Source: Catonia carolina
Taxonomy: Eukaryota; Arthropoda; Insecta; Hemiptera; Achilidae
Direction of reading: 5' to 3'
Assembly (NCBI GenBank): GCA_035578175.1
Contig: JAQMRL010000003.1
Span: 58,822,672 to 58,886,671 of the forward strand
DNA length: 64,000 nucleotides
In this document: piece after piece, positions 11,810 to 23,265 of the stretch
Position numbering within the stretch: position 1 is the first letter of the stretch
Layout of the letters: each line of letters starts with the position of its first letter
Notes under the pieces: generated by a model
Told to the model about the DNA's origin: nothing
The model's database searches: none
The model's input: the letters and a program-made list of their open reading frames with translations, nothing else
Position numbers and translations under genes: made by a program

Positions 11810-12029
11810 GTAAGTAAAACAGCCGATACAATTACCTCATAGTTACCTATTATTCATATACTTTTCTTTATTATTCTTTCGTGTCTTCTTTTAAACTTTT
11901 AATTATTCGTTTTGCTTTCGCTTTCTATTCATTCCTGTTATATCTAGATTTTCTCATTTAGTATTGTTTTCAAATGTTTAAATTACATGGACTATTAACA
12001 ACACTTTACGAGACTGATGGTCGGTATAA

Positions 12030-12760
12030 CAGTTGTTAGTGCATTATATATGGACTTAACATCTATGTCAATAAAACAAAAGTGCTGATCATCAGCAAAC
12101 AGCAGATCGGTTCTGATGTTCACATATTGGTCAACAAGGTCCAAATAGAACGAGTCGGACAATGTCAATATCTGGGTACCTGTATTAAAGAGAGGTGGGA
12201 TAACTCACAAGAGATAACATGTATTGCCAAGGCCAGAAGTGTCTTTAACAACAAGAAATCTGTCTTTAAAAGCCACAATTTAATCCTCGACACTAAAACA
12301 AGACTTATGACGTGTTCTCAGTTCTATTGTACGGAATTTAGGCCTGGACTCTGAGAGAAGCAACACTTAACAAATTGCCAGCGTTCAAACTTTGGCTGTA
12401 TAGGGGAATGCTTCGAATATCCTGGACGCAGACACTTACTGGAGTGCAACGTCGAATGAACAAGGCAGCGGAATTGGTCAGCTTAGTGAAGGCGCAAAAG
12501 CTGCAATATCTCGGTCACATCATAAGAGGTGAGCGCAAGTATTAATTGCTCCAACGCATTCTGCAAGGAAAAATCAACAGTAGAAGAGGACCAGGACGCG
12601 GAAGAATTTCATGGTTGGCCAACCTGAGGGTATGGTTTAACAAAAGCTCAGAAGAACTCTTTCGGATAGCTACCAGTAGGGTAAGCATTGCCATGATGGT
12701 CGCCAACCTTCGGAACGGAGAGGCACCCGGAGAGGAGAAGAAGATAAGAAGGTTACAGGT
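12030..12760 (+). pseudogene. Degenerate second copy of the 600-2753 LINE family
   Basis: Three pieces match the first LINE in order. At 12082-12350 are 'KVLIISK', 'VQIERVGQCQYLGTCI' and 'RWDNSQEI', corresponding to 'KFMIISK', 'VPLERVKQYTNLGSNV' and 'DWDHSQEI'. A broken middle section spans 12350-12540. At 12546-12720 are 'LQRILQGKINSRRGPG', 'GRISWLANLRVWFNKSSEEL' and 'SIAMMVANLRNG', corresponding to the first element's final domain. A purine-rich end (GAGGAGAAGAAGATAAGAAG, 12732-12751) corresponds to the GAA tail. Several frameshifts are required and the RT core is missing, so this is an older, 5'-truncated insertion. Confidence 0.8.
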
Positions 12761-13129
12761 TATAACATTTATGACACAAATCTCTTACACTGCAACACAG
12801 TATTACCCCTAGAAGCACTATACGCAGTGGAAATGATACTTATTAATAGACAAACAAACAAAAGAAATTAAAAAAAAAATTTATAGGAAAGTTTTGGACC
12901 ACTCAACAAACATGGAGTTTGAAGTACACACGATAATCCTAATAAGTTTAGAGACACACAGAAACAAGAACTGAATCATAAAACAAATTTTTCATTTCAC
13001 AAAAACCAGCAAAAAAACCAGGTGCGAAACACTTACACAACTTTCTCATGCCAGTGCAAATAATGAACCACATAAACTAACATTAGTAACAAAACACTAG
13101 AAAATAAACAAAAAACTAACCTCAAAAAT

Positions 13130-13781
13130 ACCTTATTTTAATCATGAGTGAATGATGAAAAATAAAAACCTACCTTAGTTTGGCTTAATAATACCGAAAA
13201 TCACTCTGACCCTAAAATAGGCTCTGTAGAGAAAAATTCTTTAAGAAAGTTACAGATCTTTTAATTATCTATAAATTAAATTATATACTCTTTTGTCGTA
13301 AAATGCATACTAATTCCAAAATCTTAAAAATATCAATTTTTTACAGATTTTCATGAACGAAAAACAGAAAATCACAAATAAGTACAAAACTAAGCGTTAT
13401 ACAAAGAAATGTTTAAAATAAAAATTGTAGGTTTTTAATTTGTCTACACCTTTTATTATATACACTTTTGCTCTGAAATGCATATCAAGGTCACAATGTT
13501 AAAAAATCCATTTTTTTATGAGAGCACAGCCTCCCTAAGAATTTAAGCAGACATGACGCCTACCCTGTCTTATAGATCATAAAAAATGTAGTAAATGAGG
13601 CGACTTTAAAAAAATCGTAGGAGCCGTTTTTGACGAAATCGCAAAAAAGTGAAAAATTACATGAGAAACTACTACTTACTGTTGACCGATTTTGATGAAA
13701 ATGTGTATGTCGGGTCCTCTAGTAGTACCTAAGTTAAGTTTCAACTTTTAACCCCGTGTAGTGTTCCGTTATCGAGATATT

Positions 13782-13848
<67 letters not shown>

Positions 13849-13960
13849 AATCGCTAAAAACATGTTTTTTGGGTTGAGGGGGTCTGAAAACGTGTATAAC
13901 CGGTGAAAACTCGATTTTGAAAAAAACGCCATGAAAACCATACTTTCCTTTTATATAAAG
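13130..13960 (+). repeat. Interspersed repeat family X, copy 1
   Basis: This stretch shares ordered blocks with 37390-38290, 48480-49640 and 58200-58440. The blocks are 'CAGAAAATCACAAATAAG' (near 13365), 'ACTAAGCGTT', 'TTATATACACTTTTG', 'CATATCAAGG', an 'AGCACAGCCTCCC' block (near 13524), 'TAGGAGCCGTTTTTGA', 'GTTCCGTTATCGAGATATTTTTCACACA', 'ACCAATCGCTAAAAACATGT' and 'GAAAACTCGATTTTGA'. No coding capacity was seen and no terminal repeats were defined. It probably derives from a larger transposon or a non-autonomous element. This copy contains a large CA microsatellite. Confidence 0.7.
13785..13847. repeat. (CA)n microsatellite
   Basis: About 31 uninterrupted CA dinucleotides. The sister repeat copies at 49100 and 58300 hold only a few CA units at the same place, so this array expanded inside the repeat. 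Confidence 0.97.
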
Positions 13961-15604
13961 TAGTATCCGTTTAATAGGCTCACGTCTAAAACGATTTTTT
14001 GCTTAAAATGCGGTTTTCCTGCAGTCCCTTTATTATTAACGTAAAACACGTGTATATTTTCCTACTTAATACGCATTCAATCCTGCCTAATACGCGTTCA
14101 AAATTACTATTTGTATGACTGCTTAACACGTAACCATACGAGGGCTTTAAAACAGAAGTATGTTTTTATAAACGGTATCGTTATTGACGTACAATCAATT
14201 CTGTTTTTATTTTTAGTTCGTAGTGTTAGTTTGTATAATTGTACAACATAACCTTGCATTACTTTTATCTGTATACAAGTGAACGCTGAAATACATGCCG
14301 TGAATTGTAGCTGTTAGTAATTTTAGACGTTGAAACTCACAATAAAACGCACAACAGTGTGTACAAAACGATAGGTCACTCAACCGTATTTTTTCTATTA
14401 TTGTTTTATTGTTAAAGCTTATTAAATTTATTGGTTAGTTAGTAAATTTAATCTAGTGGTAAAAGAAGGTTAACACTTCTAATGTAATAGTCTAGTTTTG
14501 GTGACAACTGTTCTATAAAATAGCATTTTGTAAGATATTTATAAAATTTTATTTCTTTTGTAGAGAGTATACATGAACACATAATGAATAAGTTCAACTA
14601 AAAGTTGTTCATTTTAGTGTGAATTCGTCGAAAACCATAAAATGCATCGAATAAACAAATACAACTTAATACATTTTAGTTTAAATACTGTGATAATAAA
14701 ATTAACGTTTTATTTTTATGAGTAACAATGTGGTACTCTTGAAAAACACACGAAAAAGTAAAATAAACTGTTGCTTCTGGTTCGTCAAAAATTTGCAATA
14801 AAAATGATCCAAATAGAAGTAGTTCAAGTGGTGTGAGAGTTTAAGAACATTGTCGACGTATTAAATTTATTAATTTTGGTACATTTAAAAAACATGACAT
14901 AAAAATATGTTAGTAATTTTAGCGGTTGTAAAAGAGGGATGAAATAAGTATAAAATTCAACTTGAATATAATTCAAAAATTATCCTCTCAGTTACAGACA
15001 CGTTTTTTTTTTCTACGGAACCTAAAGATAGCTTAGGGTGGGTTGACTTTTAATTCGGAAAGCCTAGATGACAAATATCAGGACAGATGCATAAAACGAA
15101 GCGTTCCAGTGGGAGGTATACTGGAATATTCATGTGTAACCCATCTCGCATGTACGTATCTATCTAGCCGCCAAAATGTGCTGAGCCAACATATTGCAAG
15201 TCGAGCTCGAGCTCAAATATTAACACCACCTTGTCATTTCTCCTTCAGCCTCATTTCTTTTCCTGCCTTACGCTTTTCATCTTTTTTATCTCTCACCCTT
15301 TTCCCTAAATTTATCACAAATATATACATACACTTTTTCAAAACAAACACTGTAACGGAATTCTAAAATGAAATTATACTGTATTACAAAATTTAAAAAG
15401 TTTTGTAATGGTATTTATCTCTTTAATTTATTTTTACCAATTCAATTTACTTTTATCATATCCTTATCAGTTTACTGACATAGGATATTACAAAATTTAT
15501 TGCTAAATCTTACAAACTTTTTGGAGCGAGATACTCTATACATATTAATTCATAGATTATGCTGAACTGACAACAATATACGGTGTATTTAAAATTTTAT
15601 GTTT
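13961..15604. other. AT-rich interval, no recognised gene
   Basis: A 107-codon frame at 15043-15366 begins 'MTFNSESLDDKYQDR' and then becomes low-complexity. It has no recognisable family and no splice context and is not called. Confidence 0.4.
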
Positions 15605-15932
15605 ACCCACTGGGATGGTCTAGAAGTGAAGTCGTCACCGCGCGTCTGCTGTTTAACAGCTGATTTTCAGAAGCAAAAGTTCCTGGTTCAAATCCTTGTA
15701 AAGGTAACGTTTTTACTGCTTTGAATGTTAGACGGTGGTTACCGGTGTACTTTGATTGTTGGGGTTCAGTTGACCATACTCTCTCATGATTGGTCGGCCT
15801 GAGTCTGTACAAAATTATATATCATTTACCCGTAATACACAACATCCTGATCTCACTGAGTCATAGGGTTGCTTCTTTCTCTGAATTGAACAGATTGCTA
15901 CGTACATACATTAGTGATAGAACAATAATTTG
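15605..15932 (+). mobile_element. tRNA-derived SINE (family 1), copy 1
   Basis: The head carries RNA polymerase III promoter-like boxes: an A-box-like 'TGGTCTAGAAGTGAA' near 15616 and a B box GGTTCAAATCC at 15685-15695. A body of about 230 bp follows that is shared with the copy at 22293-22617, including 'GTTACCGGTGTACTTTGAT' and 'GTCATAGGGTTGCTT'. No long A tail is evident. Both copies are on the + strand and diverge from each other at many positions. The head is tRNA-like but not a functional tRNA. Confidence 0.85.
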
Positions 15933-17058
15933 TTGAAAAAAAGGTTAAATAAAATATTCTACATCAATAAAATATAACCATGTCAGTGTCAGTCAACAAA
16001 AATATTAATAAATATTTTATATTTTATTCGTATGCGTTAATGACATCAGAGAATGAACAATGTTGCAACGTATAATTTATAACTTATGAACCGTGAATAA
16101 TAAAATTCATAAATAAAAACTAAACACTACCAGATCTTTAAGACAAATTTCAATTATGATAGTAGACCTACAAGTTTCTTTTTAACAAAGTGTAATTAAT
16201 TTTCAAAAAGATTTTTTAATGTAATTATTATAAACTTTAAGTAAAGATGATGAATGTCTGTATAATAACGGCGTCAGAATGAAAATACAAAACACACTCA
16301 GTAGTGTGTTTCAAAAAAAGAAAAAGAAACTGAACAAAAAGAAAATTAATTTGACTATGAACTGTGCATTAATATTTTGGATCATGAAGTTCTTGAAGCT
16401 GAACAAGATGCCGATTATAAGATTACAATTATTAGTGGCAGAGGTAGAAAAAAATTTGAGTTAAAAAAATCGTAAAGGTAAATCTAATGTTCTGAAGTTT
16501 TCTCAGTCTGTGAGCTGTTGTCAAGGAAGTCTTTTCTGTTCTCAAGAAAGTTAATTGCGAAAGGATTTTGATGCTCTTCTAAATTTAATAAATGCTCCTT
16601 CTTTACTATAAATAAATTACGTAAATAATATTCAAACAGTCTAAAAAGCAATGTTTGACCAAGTTCTAGTTTCTAGACTTTAACCAAACCAGAAGCAAGA
16701 CTGAAGCAATTCTGTTTCCGTTATTAATTTAACATGTGATTAATTTAATTAAGTGAGTAAGCCACTTATTTTTTGGCTGTAGTAAAACAACCCAAGGTGG
16801 AATGTGGAAAACAATATAATTAAAAGTGTTCGACTCAACGGAATAGAAGAAATTTATTATAATATAATAATATATTAAAGGTAACAAACATTGATTTATT
16901 CCTGAGCATAAACAGTGACCTATGAACATTTTACTACAAGCAAACCTACGTATTGCTATAAATTTATTTGTTTTTCAAGTACCTAATTTAATAACCTGAT
17001 AAATAAATTTAAATTAAATTAAATTAAATTAATTTTAATTTAATATAAACTTCTGTTG
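15933..17058. other. AT-rich interval, no recognised gene
   Basis: It contains a run of AAATT repeats at about 17008-17045 and a lysine-rich low-complexity frame at 16279-16464 that is not called. Confidence 0.4.
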
Positions 17059-17448
17059 CCCACAATGGGCAGGTGGAGTGTTAAATTAATTGCACTCGAT
17101 CTGTTGGTTCTAGGGCTACAAAAAAATGTTCTGTTTCTTATCACATAGTTAGCCAATTATATGACTGAAGTAATTACGAACAGAAGAGGTAGAGGTGTAA
17201 AAGACACTAGACCGAGTTATCTCCTCTGAGAGTAATGAATTTCACTGTACAGCCAGACCCTGTGGTGAATGAAGTGAAGGTGTCATTTGCAAGGTGGAAA
17301 GTGGGTGCTTTTTGGAGGGCCTGGCATGCTGATAAGCATACTTTTCCACTCAGTGCGAAAAACAATAGTAAACCACCTTACTTCTCGTTTTTACTTAGTA
17401 AAACCTCTAGGCTAGAGGTTCAAACCAGACTTTTGGCTAGCATGCCTT
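17059..17448 (+). repeat. Interspersed repeat family Y, copy 1 (SINE-like, about 390 bp)
   Basis: It shares an ordered series of motifs with three other copies (45964-46350, 49163-49560 and, reversed and interrupted, 56150-56720): 'GTTCTGTTTCTTATCACAT', 'AGAAGAGGTAGAGGTGTAAA', 'TACAGCCAGACCCTGTGGTG', 'CATGCTGATAAGC', 'CCACTCAGTG' and a terminal 'GGTTCAAACCAG'. The end contains a B-box-like GGTTCAAACC, but at the 3' rather than the 5' side, so it is not a normal tRNA-head SINE. A short frame (17235-17465) is closed in the other copies and is judged non-coding. Confidence 0.78.
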
Positions 17449-18570
17449 TTGGAAACAACACATAAACTTCTGATAACCTATTTCAAAATTATGAGTTTTT
17501 CAATTTTTTGTATAAAACAATTCAACATTATAATAATAATCTAACATTTTTTCAATAAAATTCAACCTTATTTTTGTGTAGGCCTAATACTTCATTTTGT
17601 TAATTTGTTTATTCATTTTTATAATAATTCTACAAGATCCAATATTGTTTTAAATGTATGCCTACTAATTTGGAAATTGAAATTAGTAGGTAACTTCTAT
17701 TCCTGCATGAATTAGGCGCCGTTTATTGTGTTCGCTTGTTCAGCATTAGGCTAATAGGCAGGGTTGACAATAAATACTTCATCTTCAGCAACTTATCGTC
17801 ATCCGGTGTTGGATATAAGCCTCGTTTGTTTGCGCTCAAAATTCCCTATTCCGTTCTCTTCTTACTCAGTTAAGTCCTTCTACTATCTGTAAGTTATATC
17901 TCCATTGTGTTTGTGAACGATCTCTTTCTCTATTTATCTAGTCAGAGCCTCCTTTGCAGAATCTCCTTATTCCATCGATCAGCAGTCTGACTCTTTGTGT
18001 GTCCGGTCAACGCTACTTTAGTAATGAACATGCTATTTTAAATCTACTAATTTAGTTTTCTTAAAAATATCTGCATTTCTTAGTATGTTTTTTAATATAA
18101 TATCCTCTATTACTCTTTCCATGGATCTTTTTGTCTTGACCAACTCTTTATCAACCCTTTTCTGAAGGACCATGTTTTTGCAATGTATGAGAGAATGTGA
18201 AATACAGATTTACTGAAACCGGAACTTCATAGCTTAATAAAGGGATTTTAAAACTTTTCATGATCTTACTTAAGTATTAAGTCAGTGAAAAGTAAATAAA
18301 AGGTATTTATATCTGAATATTTACAGATAATTTTAAAAATGCATTGCATAAAAATTTTATTTATTAATTTCTGAACATGCAAATTATTCTTCTTTAAATT
18401 TTATGTTTGTTATGTAAGTAGTTTTAACATGACATGCGCATTTTATGTCTTGTGTAAGTAGCTTCTCTTTAACACGGGATTTAGATATTACTGAAGTTTA
18501 AGCAGGAATTGTTTAAATTCATTAGTAGTTGGGGAAATTGTTATTGACATAACTGGGACACTAACTTATA
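17449..18570. other. AT-rich interval, no recognised gene
   Basis: A pyrimidine-rich stretch at 17835-18190 may be the antisense of an old LINE, but no motif could be read with confidence. Confidence 0.35.
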
Positions 18571-19915
18571 CAGTGCAGAGTGACTCATATGTCGGTTTCC
18601 CCAATATTTTCGGAAATCGGAAGAAAGGTTATTGTGATTAAAACACAAAAAAACAAATTTATTAAATGAACTGTACATATAGAATACCTTGAAAATGTTA
18701 CAGCAGGTGTTCAAAATGTCCACCATGTTTCTCTTTACACTTTATACAGCGACTTAATACTGATTCACAAATTTTTAACAGTAACATTTTATCGTAATTT
18801 ACATAGTCAAATGGAATTTCAACTGGACTTTTTAGTTCGTGCAGGTTTGTGGCTTCGAAGAATACACTAACTCCTTTACAATGCCCCACAGTGAAAAATC
18901 ACATAGCGTTAAGTCTGGCGAGCGCGCAGGCTATTAGATTGTATCACGACGACCAATCCATTCATCAACTTCGGAATTTTAAAACTCACGAACTTGGATA
19001 TCGAATGTACTGGGGCGCCATCTTGTTGCCAGATGAGCGATTGGATATTGTAAACAGGATTTTTTTTAAGTTCCGGAAATACTACTTCCTGCAGCATTTG
19101 TTGGTAATTTTCCGAGTTACCGTTTCCCTCAAAAAAAATAACGACCTATCAGTGCAGTACTCGAAATACTCCCCTACCATAACACCAGGCACATTAAGGT
19201 CTTTTCGAATTACAATATGAGGATTTGTATCCGACCAGTACACGCAGTTATGCCGATTAACACGTCCATTGAGTTTGAAACATGCCTCATCAGACCATAA
19301 AATTGATCGCAAATAGTTTGGATCAGCTTCTGCTAGGATAGCGACTATCTCACAGAATTCCAACCGCCTTTCACTATCGTTCTCATAAAGCGCTTGGAGT
19401 AAAGATGGACGAAATGGCTTCAATTTACTTCCTTCGTCGTCGTCGTTCGTGATATCCTTAGTTCAGAAGATGCCTTACGAATTGATTAACAGGATTGGAT
19501 ACAAACGTTTCAGAAACCTTTTGTAGGTTATCGTCATTGCAAATTGATCGTGGACAACTACACTTCGGGGCATTTAATCCGCTTCCTGTGTTTTCAGGTT
19601 TTTTATTTAACTTTCGTAAATGTTGCCGAGTCGGTAACAACACACCTGGATACTTATCACCAAATTCTTCCAATACTTTAGCAGTATTTTTATGATTCTT
19701 CCACCACAACTGAAGCATATAAACTTGTTGTTCAGTTGTAAACATTTTAAACGTACCATTACAAATGACAAAAAATACACGGAGACGTACCTCACACTAG
19801 CCACTGTTACAGACAACTAATGAATGTTGTACGTGATGCTGCTAACATTACACCATTACCGACTTATCAAAATGAAATGTCCCATTCATGGAAAACCGAC
19901 ATATGGGCCACCCAG
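18571..19915 (-). mobile_element. mariner-type DNA transposon with broken transposase
   Basis: The element reads on the minus strand. Inverted terminal sequences share CATATGTCGGTTT at 18586-18598 and, as the complement, 19893-19905. The right end carries GGGTGGCC just outside. TA dinucleotides border both ends (18569-18570 and about 19916-19917), although the left terminal block is altered and its exact end uncertain. Length (about 1.35 kb) fits mariner-type elements. The interior encodes a transposase with frameshifts. Two unrelated-looking transposase fragments in an inverted arrangement lie at 30904-31443. Confidence 0.78.
18700..19745 (-). pseudogene. mariner-type DDE/D transposase, frameshifted
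   Basis: A transposase would cut and paste the element at TA. Minus-strand pieces in order are: an N-terminal helix-turn-helix region starting 'MFTTEQQVYMLQLWW' (19745 to 19458); 'KPFRPSLLQALYENDSERR' and the first catalytic aspartate in 'ILWSDEACFKLNG' followed by 'NRHNCVYWSDTNPH' (19423 to 19200); the second in 'IWQQDGAPVHS' (about 19040 to 19008); the third in 'SPDLTLCDFSLWGIVK' (about 18935 to 18885); and a C-terminus ending 'RCIKCKEKHGGHFEHLL' (to about 18701). All three acidic residues survive, but at least three frame changes separate the segments. The product is therefore inactive. Confidence 0.82.
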
Positions 19916-20738
19916 TATACATGTATGAAGTAGAAAACCGACAGTTAAAAAAATCGTATAGATTTTCATTGATAAACCACAAATATTTTTAGATAGGCCT
20001 ATATATTGGAATATGTTCTGTATAACTGCAATAAGTAACTGCTTATATAAATACCGGAAAACTAGCAAATATACTACAATGATATTAAAATCAACTGACA
20101 TAGAAATGAACTTTTTAGAAAAATACATTATGGTAAGTGAATATATTGTCATGATTCATATAAAAGTTATTTTTGTTTATTGAGTATTTAAATTTTTCAA
20201 CTGTATGTGACAACTATTGCAAATAATAAATAAAGCTATTTTGAACATTCTAAGAAAGAATCTTTTCAGCAAAACCGAAAATAAAATAATAACGTATTAG
20301 ATAATACAAAAATTGTAAAAATTACCAAATGAAACTTAAGAACAAAAGAAAACAAATTTATTTAACACTAATTATTTTTTTAAAACGTCGTGTGGAAGTA
20401 CGTACTACTAAAACATAGACTACCAAATTTTTAATTAAATTAAATATTTAATAATTAATAATTAAATTTACCCTTTTGTAGTAAACCTGTCCAGTGAATT
20501 AATTTTGTTTCAACCAACAGCTTCCTTAACAAAACGTTGTTCACTATCTTGGACTGTATTTTGGCAAGCGGTAAATGTGAAATATCTAAGTTAACAGCTA
20601 TAAACGAATATTACAGAATTACGGGCGGAAAAAAATATACACACTTTCTATAGTTTATTTTAAGTCGTATAAATATCTTTGTTATTAGGGACTACATTGG
20701 GTAGAGGAACGATAAGCTTTAACTATTAAATTGGCCAT
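19916..20738. other. AT-rich interval, no recognised gene
   Basis: No coding or shared repeat sequence recognised. Confidence 0.4.
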
Positions 20739-20815
20739 ACCCTAGCCGGGAATTGAACTCGGGACCTCCAGGTTGCAGCGAACTATGCTAACCACTAGTC
20801 ATGGAGGCGGCTAAT
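20739..20815 (-). mobile_element. tRNA-like SINE head (family 2), minus strand
   Basis: Read on the minus strand, this holds 'TGACTAGTGGTTAGC' (A-box-like) and 'CCCGAGTTCAATTCCCGGC' (B box, complement of about 20746-20764), bordered by CCTCC. It resembles the tRNA-derived heads at 37220-37280 and 52840-52870. The body would extend left into 20650-20738, where the sequence is degenerate. Confidence 0.7.
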
Positions 20816-21230
20816 TTTACCGACATTTTCTCCAAGCGATCTAAATTACCCATCATAGCGTTTTATGATGGAACAAAGCCGTCAGTCACTTTACGTTAAT
20901 ACAGCTATACAAAAGTAAATTCTTGCCTCTAGTTACTAATATTTCAGGTTCCGTTTCTAATCAAACATTAAATTTTGCTTTTTGTGTCCTTTACATCATT
21001 AGACATTTCTGAAACTGTGCCTTAAGTTCAGGGAAAGGGTTTGTAATCAATTTCTACGTAATCTAAATCCTTCCAATTCACCAGCAATATCATTGAAACG
21101 CTACTGGAGTAGCGGTGATAAATTATAAATTTTAATTACGTTAACGGAAGAAAAGTTAAATTACAACTTAACATAACTTTGATTTTCTAGAGCATTTTGT
21201 AGGTTGTTTTGTAAGCCAGTAACGATAGCC

Positions 21231-21377
21231 TACTTTTTTTTATTATTATTTATTTAACGTCGCATCAACTGCAAGGTTATTAATGCCAACGTTGGGGTGT
21301 AACAGTGCGTAATGAGGATGAAATGATTTTTTGTAACGTATGAAAATATGCTTTGCCTAAGTGGGATTCGAACCTAC
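21231..21377 (-). mobile_element. SINE family 2 fragment, minus strand
   Basis: A T run and TTATT repeats (21233-21254) form the reversed tail. They are followed by 'TTTAACGTCGCATCAACTGC' and 'GGTTATTAATG', which recur at 36870-36910 and partly at 52742-52770. It ends in the reversed B box 'GGGATTCGAACC' (21363-21374). The tRNA-like head is truncated. It lies 139 bp upstream of the fibronectin III exon, inside the preceding intron. Confidence 0.65.
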
Positions 21378-21515
21378 TTTTATTTTTGTATATTGTGTTA
21401 TATTTTAGTTGGTTTTAGTTGTAATTGTAATTGTAAAATTAGAAAGAAACTACACAGAAATGAGAAAAGAATATTTTGTAACCCTTTAAAGAAATGTATT
21501 CTTTTTATATTACAG

Positions 21516-21860
21516 AACGTCCTGATCCACCTCGTAGTTGTGAACTGAGAAACAGTAGCAGTTCTGGTCGTTTAGACGTCGTCTGTGAACCAGGAAATAG
21601 TGGTGGACTAACACAGCATTTCGTTTTGGAAGTATGTGAAGCGGGTCAGGATGATCAGGCTGGACCTGGCCAGAAGCCTAATGGCAATCCATTATATCGC
21701 CTACTTGGGCCAGTTCCTAGATTTACCCTTCATAGCCTGCAACCTGATACAGAGTATCGAGTTGTGGTCTTTGCTAAAAACGCTATGGGCTCTAGTGAAC
21801 CACCTGTTCTTATTAATGGTGTTAAAATTACGGCAGCCATGGCTAAATTAACTCGAGATG
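21516..21860 (+). CDS. sidestep-like Ig-superfamily protein, fibronectin type III exon
   Basis: This exon encodes about 115 residues of a single-pass adhesion receptor. In Drosophila, sidestep proteins on target tissue are recognised by Beat receptors on growth cones during axon guidance. The peptide begins 'RPDPPRSCELRNSSSSGRLD' and continues 'GGLTQHFVLEVCE'. Its core FN3 strands are 'PRFTLHSLQPDTEYRVVVFA' and 'KNAMGSSEPPVLINGVKI'. The pairing 'DGGLxQxFxLEV' and 'NAxGxSEPxVL' is typical of the membrane-proximal FN3 domain of the sidestep family. The acceptor is a pyrimidine-rich tract ending TTACAG (to 21515); the donor is a perfect GTAAGT (21861). Both boundaries are phase 1. Ig-domain exons expected upstream were not found. 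A nephrin- or hemicentin-like relative is less likely. Confidence 0.85.
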
Positions 21861-22292
21861 GTAAGTAATAAATCGTATGAAATATATATCTTAGAATTTA
21901 TTTGTTATTTCTTATATATTTATGATAGTAATCTCATTATTAAAATTTATTTAGGGCTTATTCACATATTTTCTTATTATTTATTTGTCACAATAGTACA
22001 TTAAATGAATAAATTTTTGCAAAAACAAATCTATTTTAAAGTAATGAATCATAACTAACTGGATTATAAAAAATATATAACATAAAAATTAACAGTAATA
22101 ATAATATACAAAAAATAAATAAACAACATAATAAATAGAAAAAAATAACAACTTTTGTCTGAATAGTGGCATTGTTAAAATATTGCGTTTCTTACGATCG
22201 TTAAATTAACCAAATAGATATAGGTATAACAAATTTTTATTTAAGTTTTTAAATAGTTTTGAAATTTTATTTATATATCTTAATTTTGTGTA

Positions 22293-22617
22293 ACCCACCG
22301 GGTTGGTCTAGGGGTAACGTCGTCACCGCTAGTCAGCTGTTTAACAGCTGATTTTCGGAGACGAAGGTTCCTGGTTCAAATCCTAGTAAAGGTAGTTACT
22401 TTTATAAGGATTTGAATACTAGATAGTGGTTACCGGTGTACTTTGATGGTTGGGTTTCAATCTACAATACTTTTTCAGGAATGGTTAGCCTGAATCTGTA
22501 CAAGACTACACCTTATTTACACATCATACATATCATCCTCATCTCATTGGGTCATAGGGTTGCTTATTGTTCTAAATTGAACAGATTGCAACGTACACAC
22601 ATTAGGAATAAAAAAAA
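22293..22617 (+). mobile_element. tRNA-derived SINE (family 1), copy 2, with target-site duplication
   Basis: The head begins ACCCACCGGGTTGGTCTAGG with an A box at about 22303-22316 and B box GGTTCAAATCC at 22373-22383. The body matches the 15605 copy, and the element ends in an A-rich tail (22606-22617). It is flanked by the direct repeat TTGTGTA at 22286-22292 and 22618-22624, consistent with LINE-assisted insertion. It sits within the intron in the sense orientation. Confidence 0.88.
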
Positions 22618-22888
22618 TTGTGTATAGTCCATTTTTGTCTTCTTCTTTTTTATCTTATATAGTTTCGGTTTCCTAAGTCAAAACCAAAAGTTAATGTTTT
22701 TTCACGTCTGCATTTTTTCTTTCTAACCTATAGTTTTCATCGTCCGTAACCTCTTCCATTTGTCATGAAACTTTTTCATCTTTTCTTCACATTCCAGAAT
22801 CCGACTGTTTTTATGTTGCTCTTGTCGTTTATTACAAAAACTGAGTTAATCTTGTTTGTTCCGTATATCCATAATGATATGAAAAAAT

Positions 22889-23075
22889 CGACCGCCTCCG
22901 GGTGGTAGTGACTAGTGCGTTAGCCTACAAAGCGGAAGGTCGATTCCAGACAACAGTCTGGAAAATTAAACACGTAAAATCTCAGTATTAAAGTACCAAA
23001 AGTCACAGTAGTAATTGATGACATTAGTAACTAATAACCCACGGTAGTCACTAATCACTAGGTCGATGCGATTTT
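22889..23075 (+). repeat. tRNA-like SINE-type repeat (family 3)
   Basis: A head of about 70 bp, 'CCGCCTCCGGGTGGTAGTGA' onward, includes an A-box-like TGGTAGTGACTAGTGCG and a B-box-like GGTCGATTCCAGA at 22939-22951. The downstream body contains repeated 'AGTAACTAATAACC' and 'GTCACTAATCACTAGG' words. It has no second clear copy in the window. Confidence 0.5.
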
Positions 23076-23234
23076 AAATTAAACATAAATAATAATGAAA
23101 AACCAATAAAATATTGGTTGATTGATCGTCAGATCAATTTCAAATTGCTACAAAAGTAGTAAAGTGTCGAAGGAATTGAACTGGTATTTAGCATAACAAT
23201 TCAAATTAAGGTAGCAAATCATAGTTACATGCGC

Positions 23235-23265
23235 CAAACAAAACAGAATAATTCTGTTTTGTTTG
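23235..23265. repeat. 31 bp palindrome
   Basis: A 15 bp perfect stem (CAAACAAAACAGAAT and its complement) surrounds a single central A. It lies in the intron of the sidestep-like gene. No transposon termini were seen around it. Confidence 0.85.

Noticed and set aside
13741..13941. Minus-strand frame with a run of alternating valine and cysteine
   Set aside because: It is a direct translation of the CA microsatellite and not a protein.
15043..15366. 107-codon + strand frame beginning 'MTFNSESLDDKYQDR'
   Set aside because: The second half is serine/phenylalanine low complexity from pyrimidine-rich DNA, and there is no splice or family support.
17235..17465. 76-codon + strand frame beginning 'MNFTVQPDPVVNEVKVSFAR'
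   Set aside because: It lies inside family Y; the matching frame is closed by stops and indels in the other copies, so it is unlikely to encode protein.
22373..22383. B-box sequences here and at 15685, 20746, 21363, 37230, 52840 and 58622 as possible tRNA genes
   Set aside because: None folds into a full cloverleaf with an acceptor stem by inspection; each sits in a SINE or SINE-like context with a tail or repeated body.
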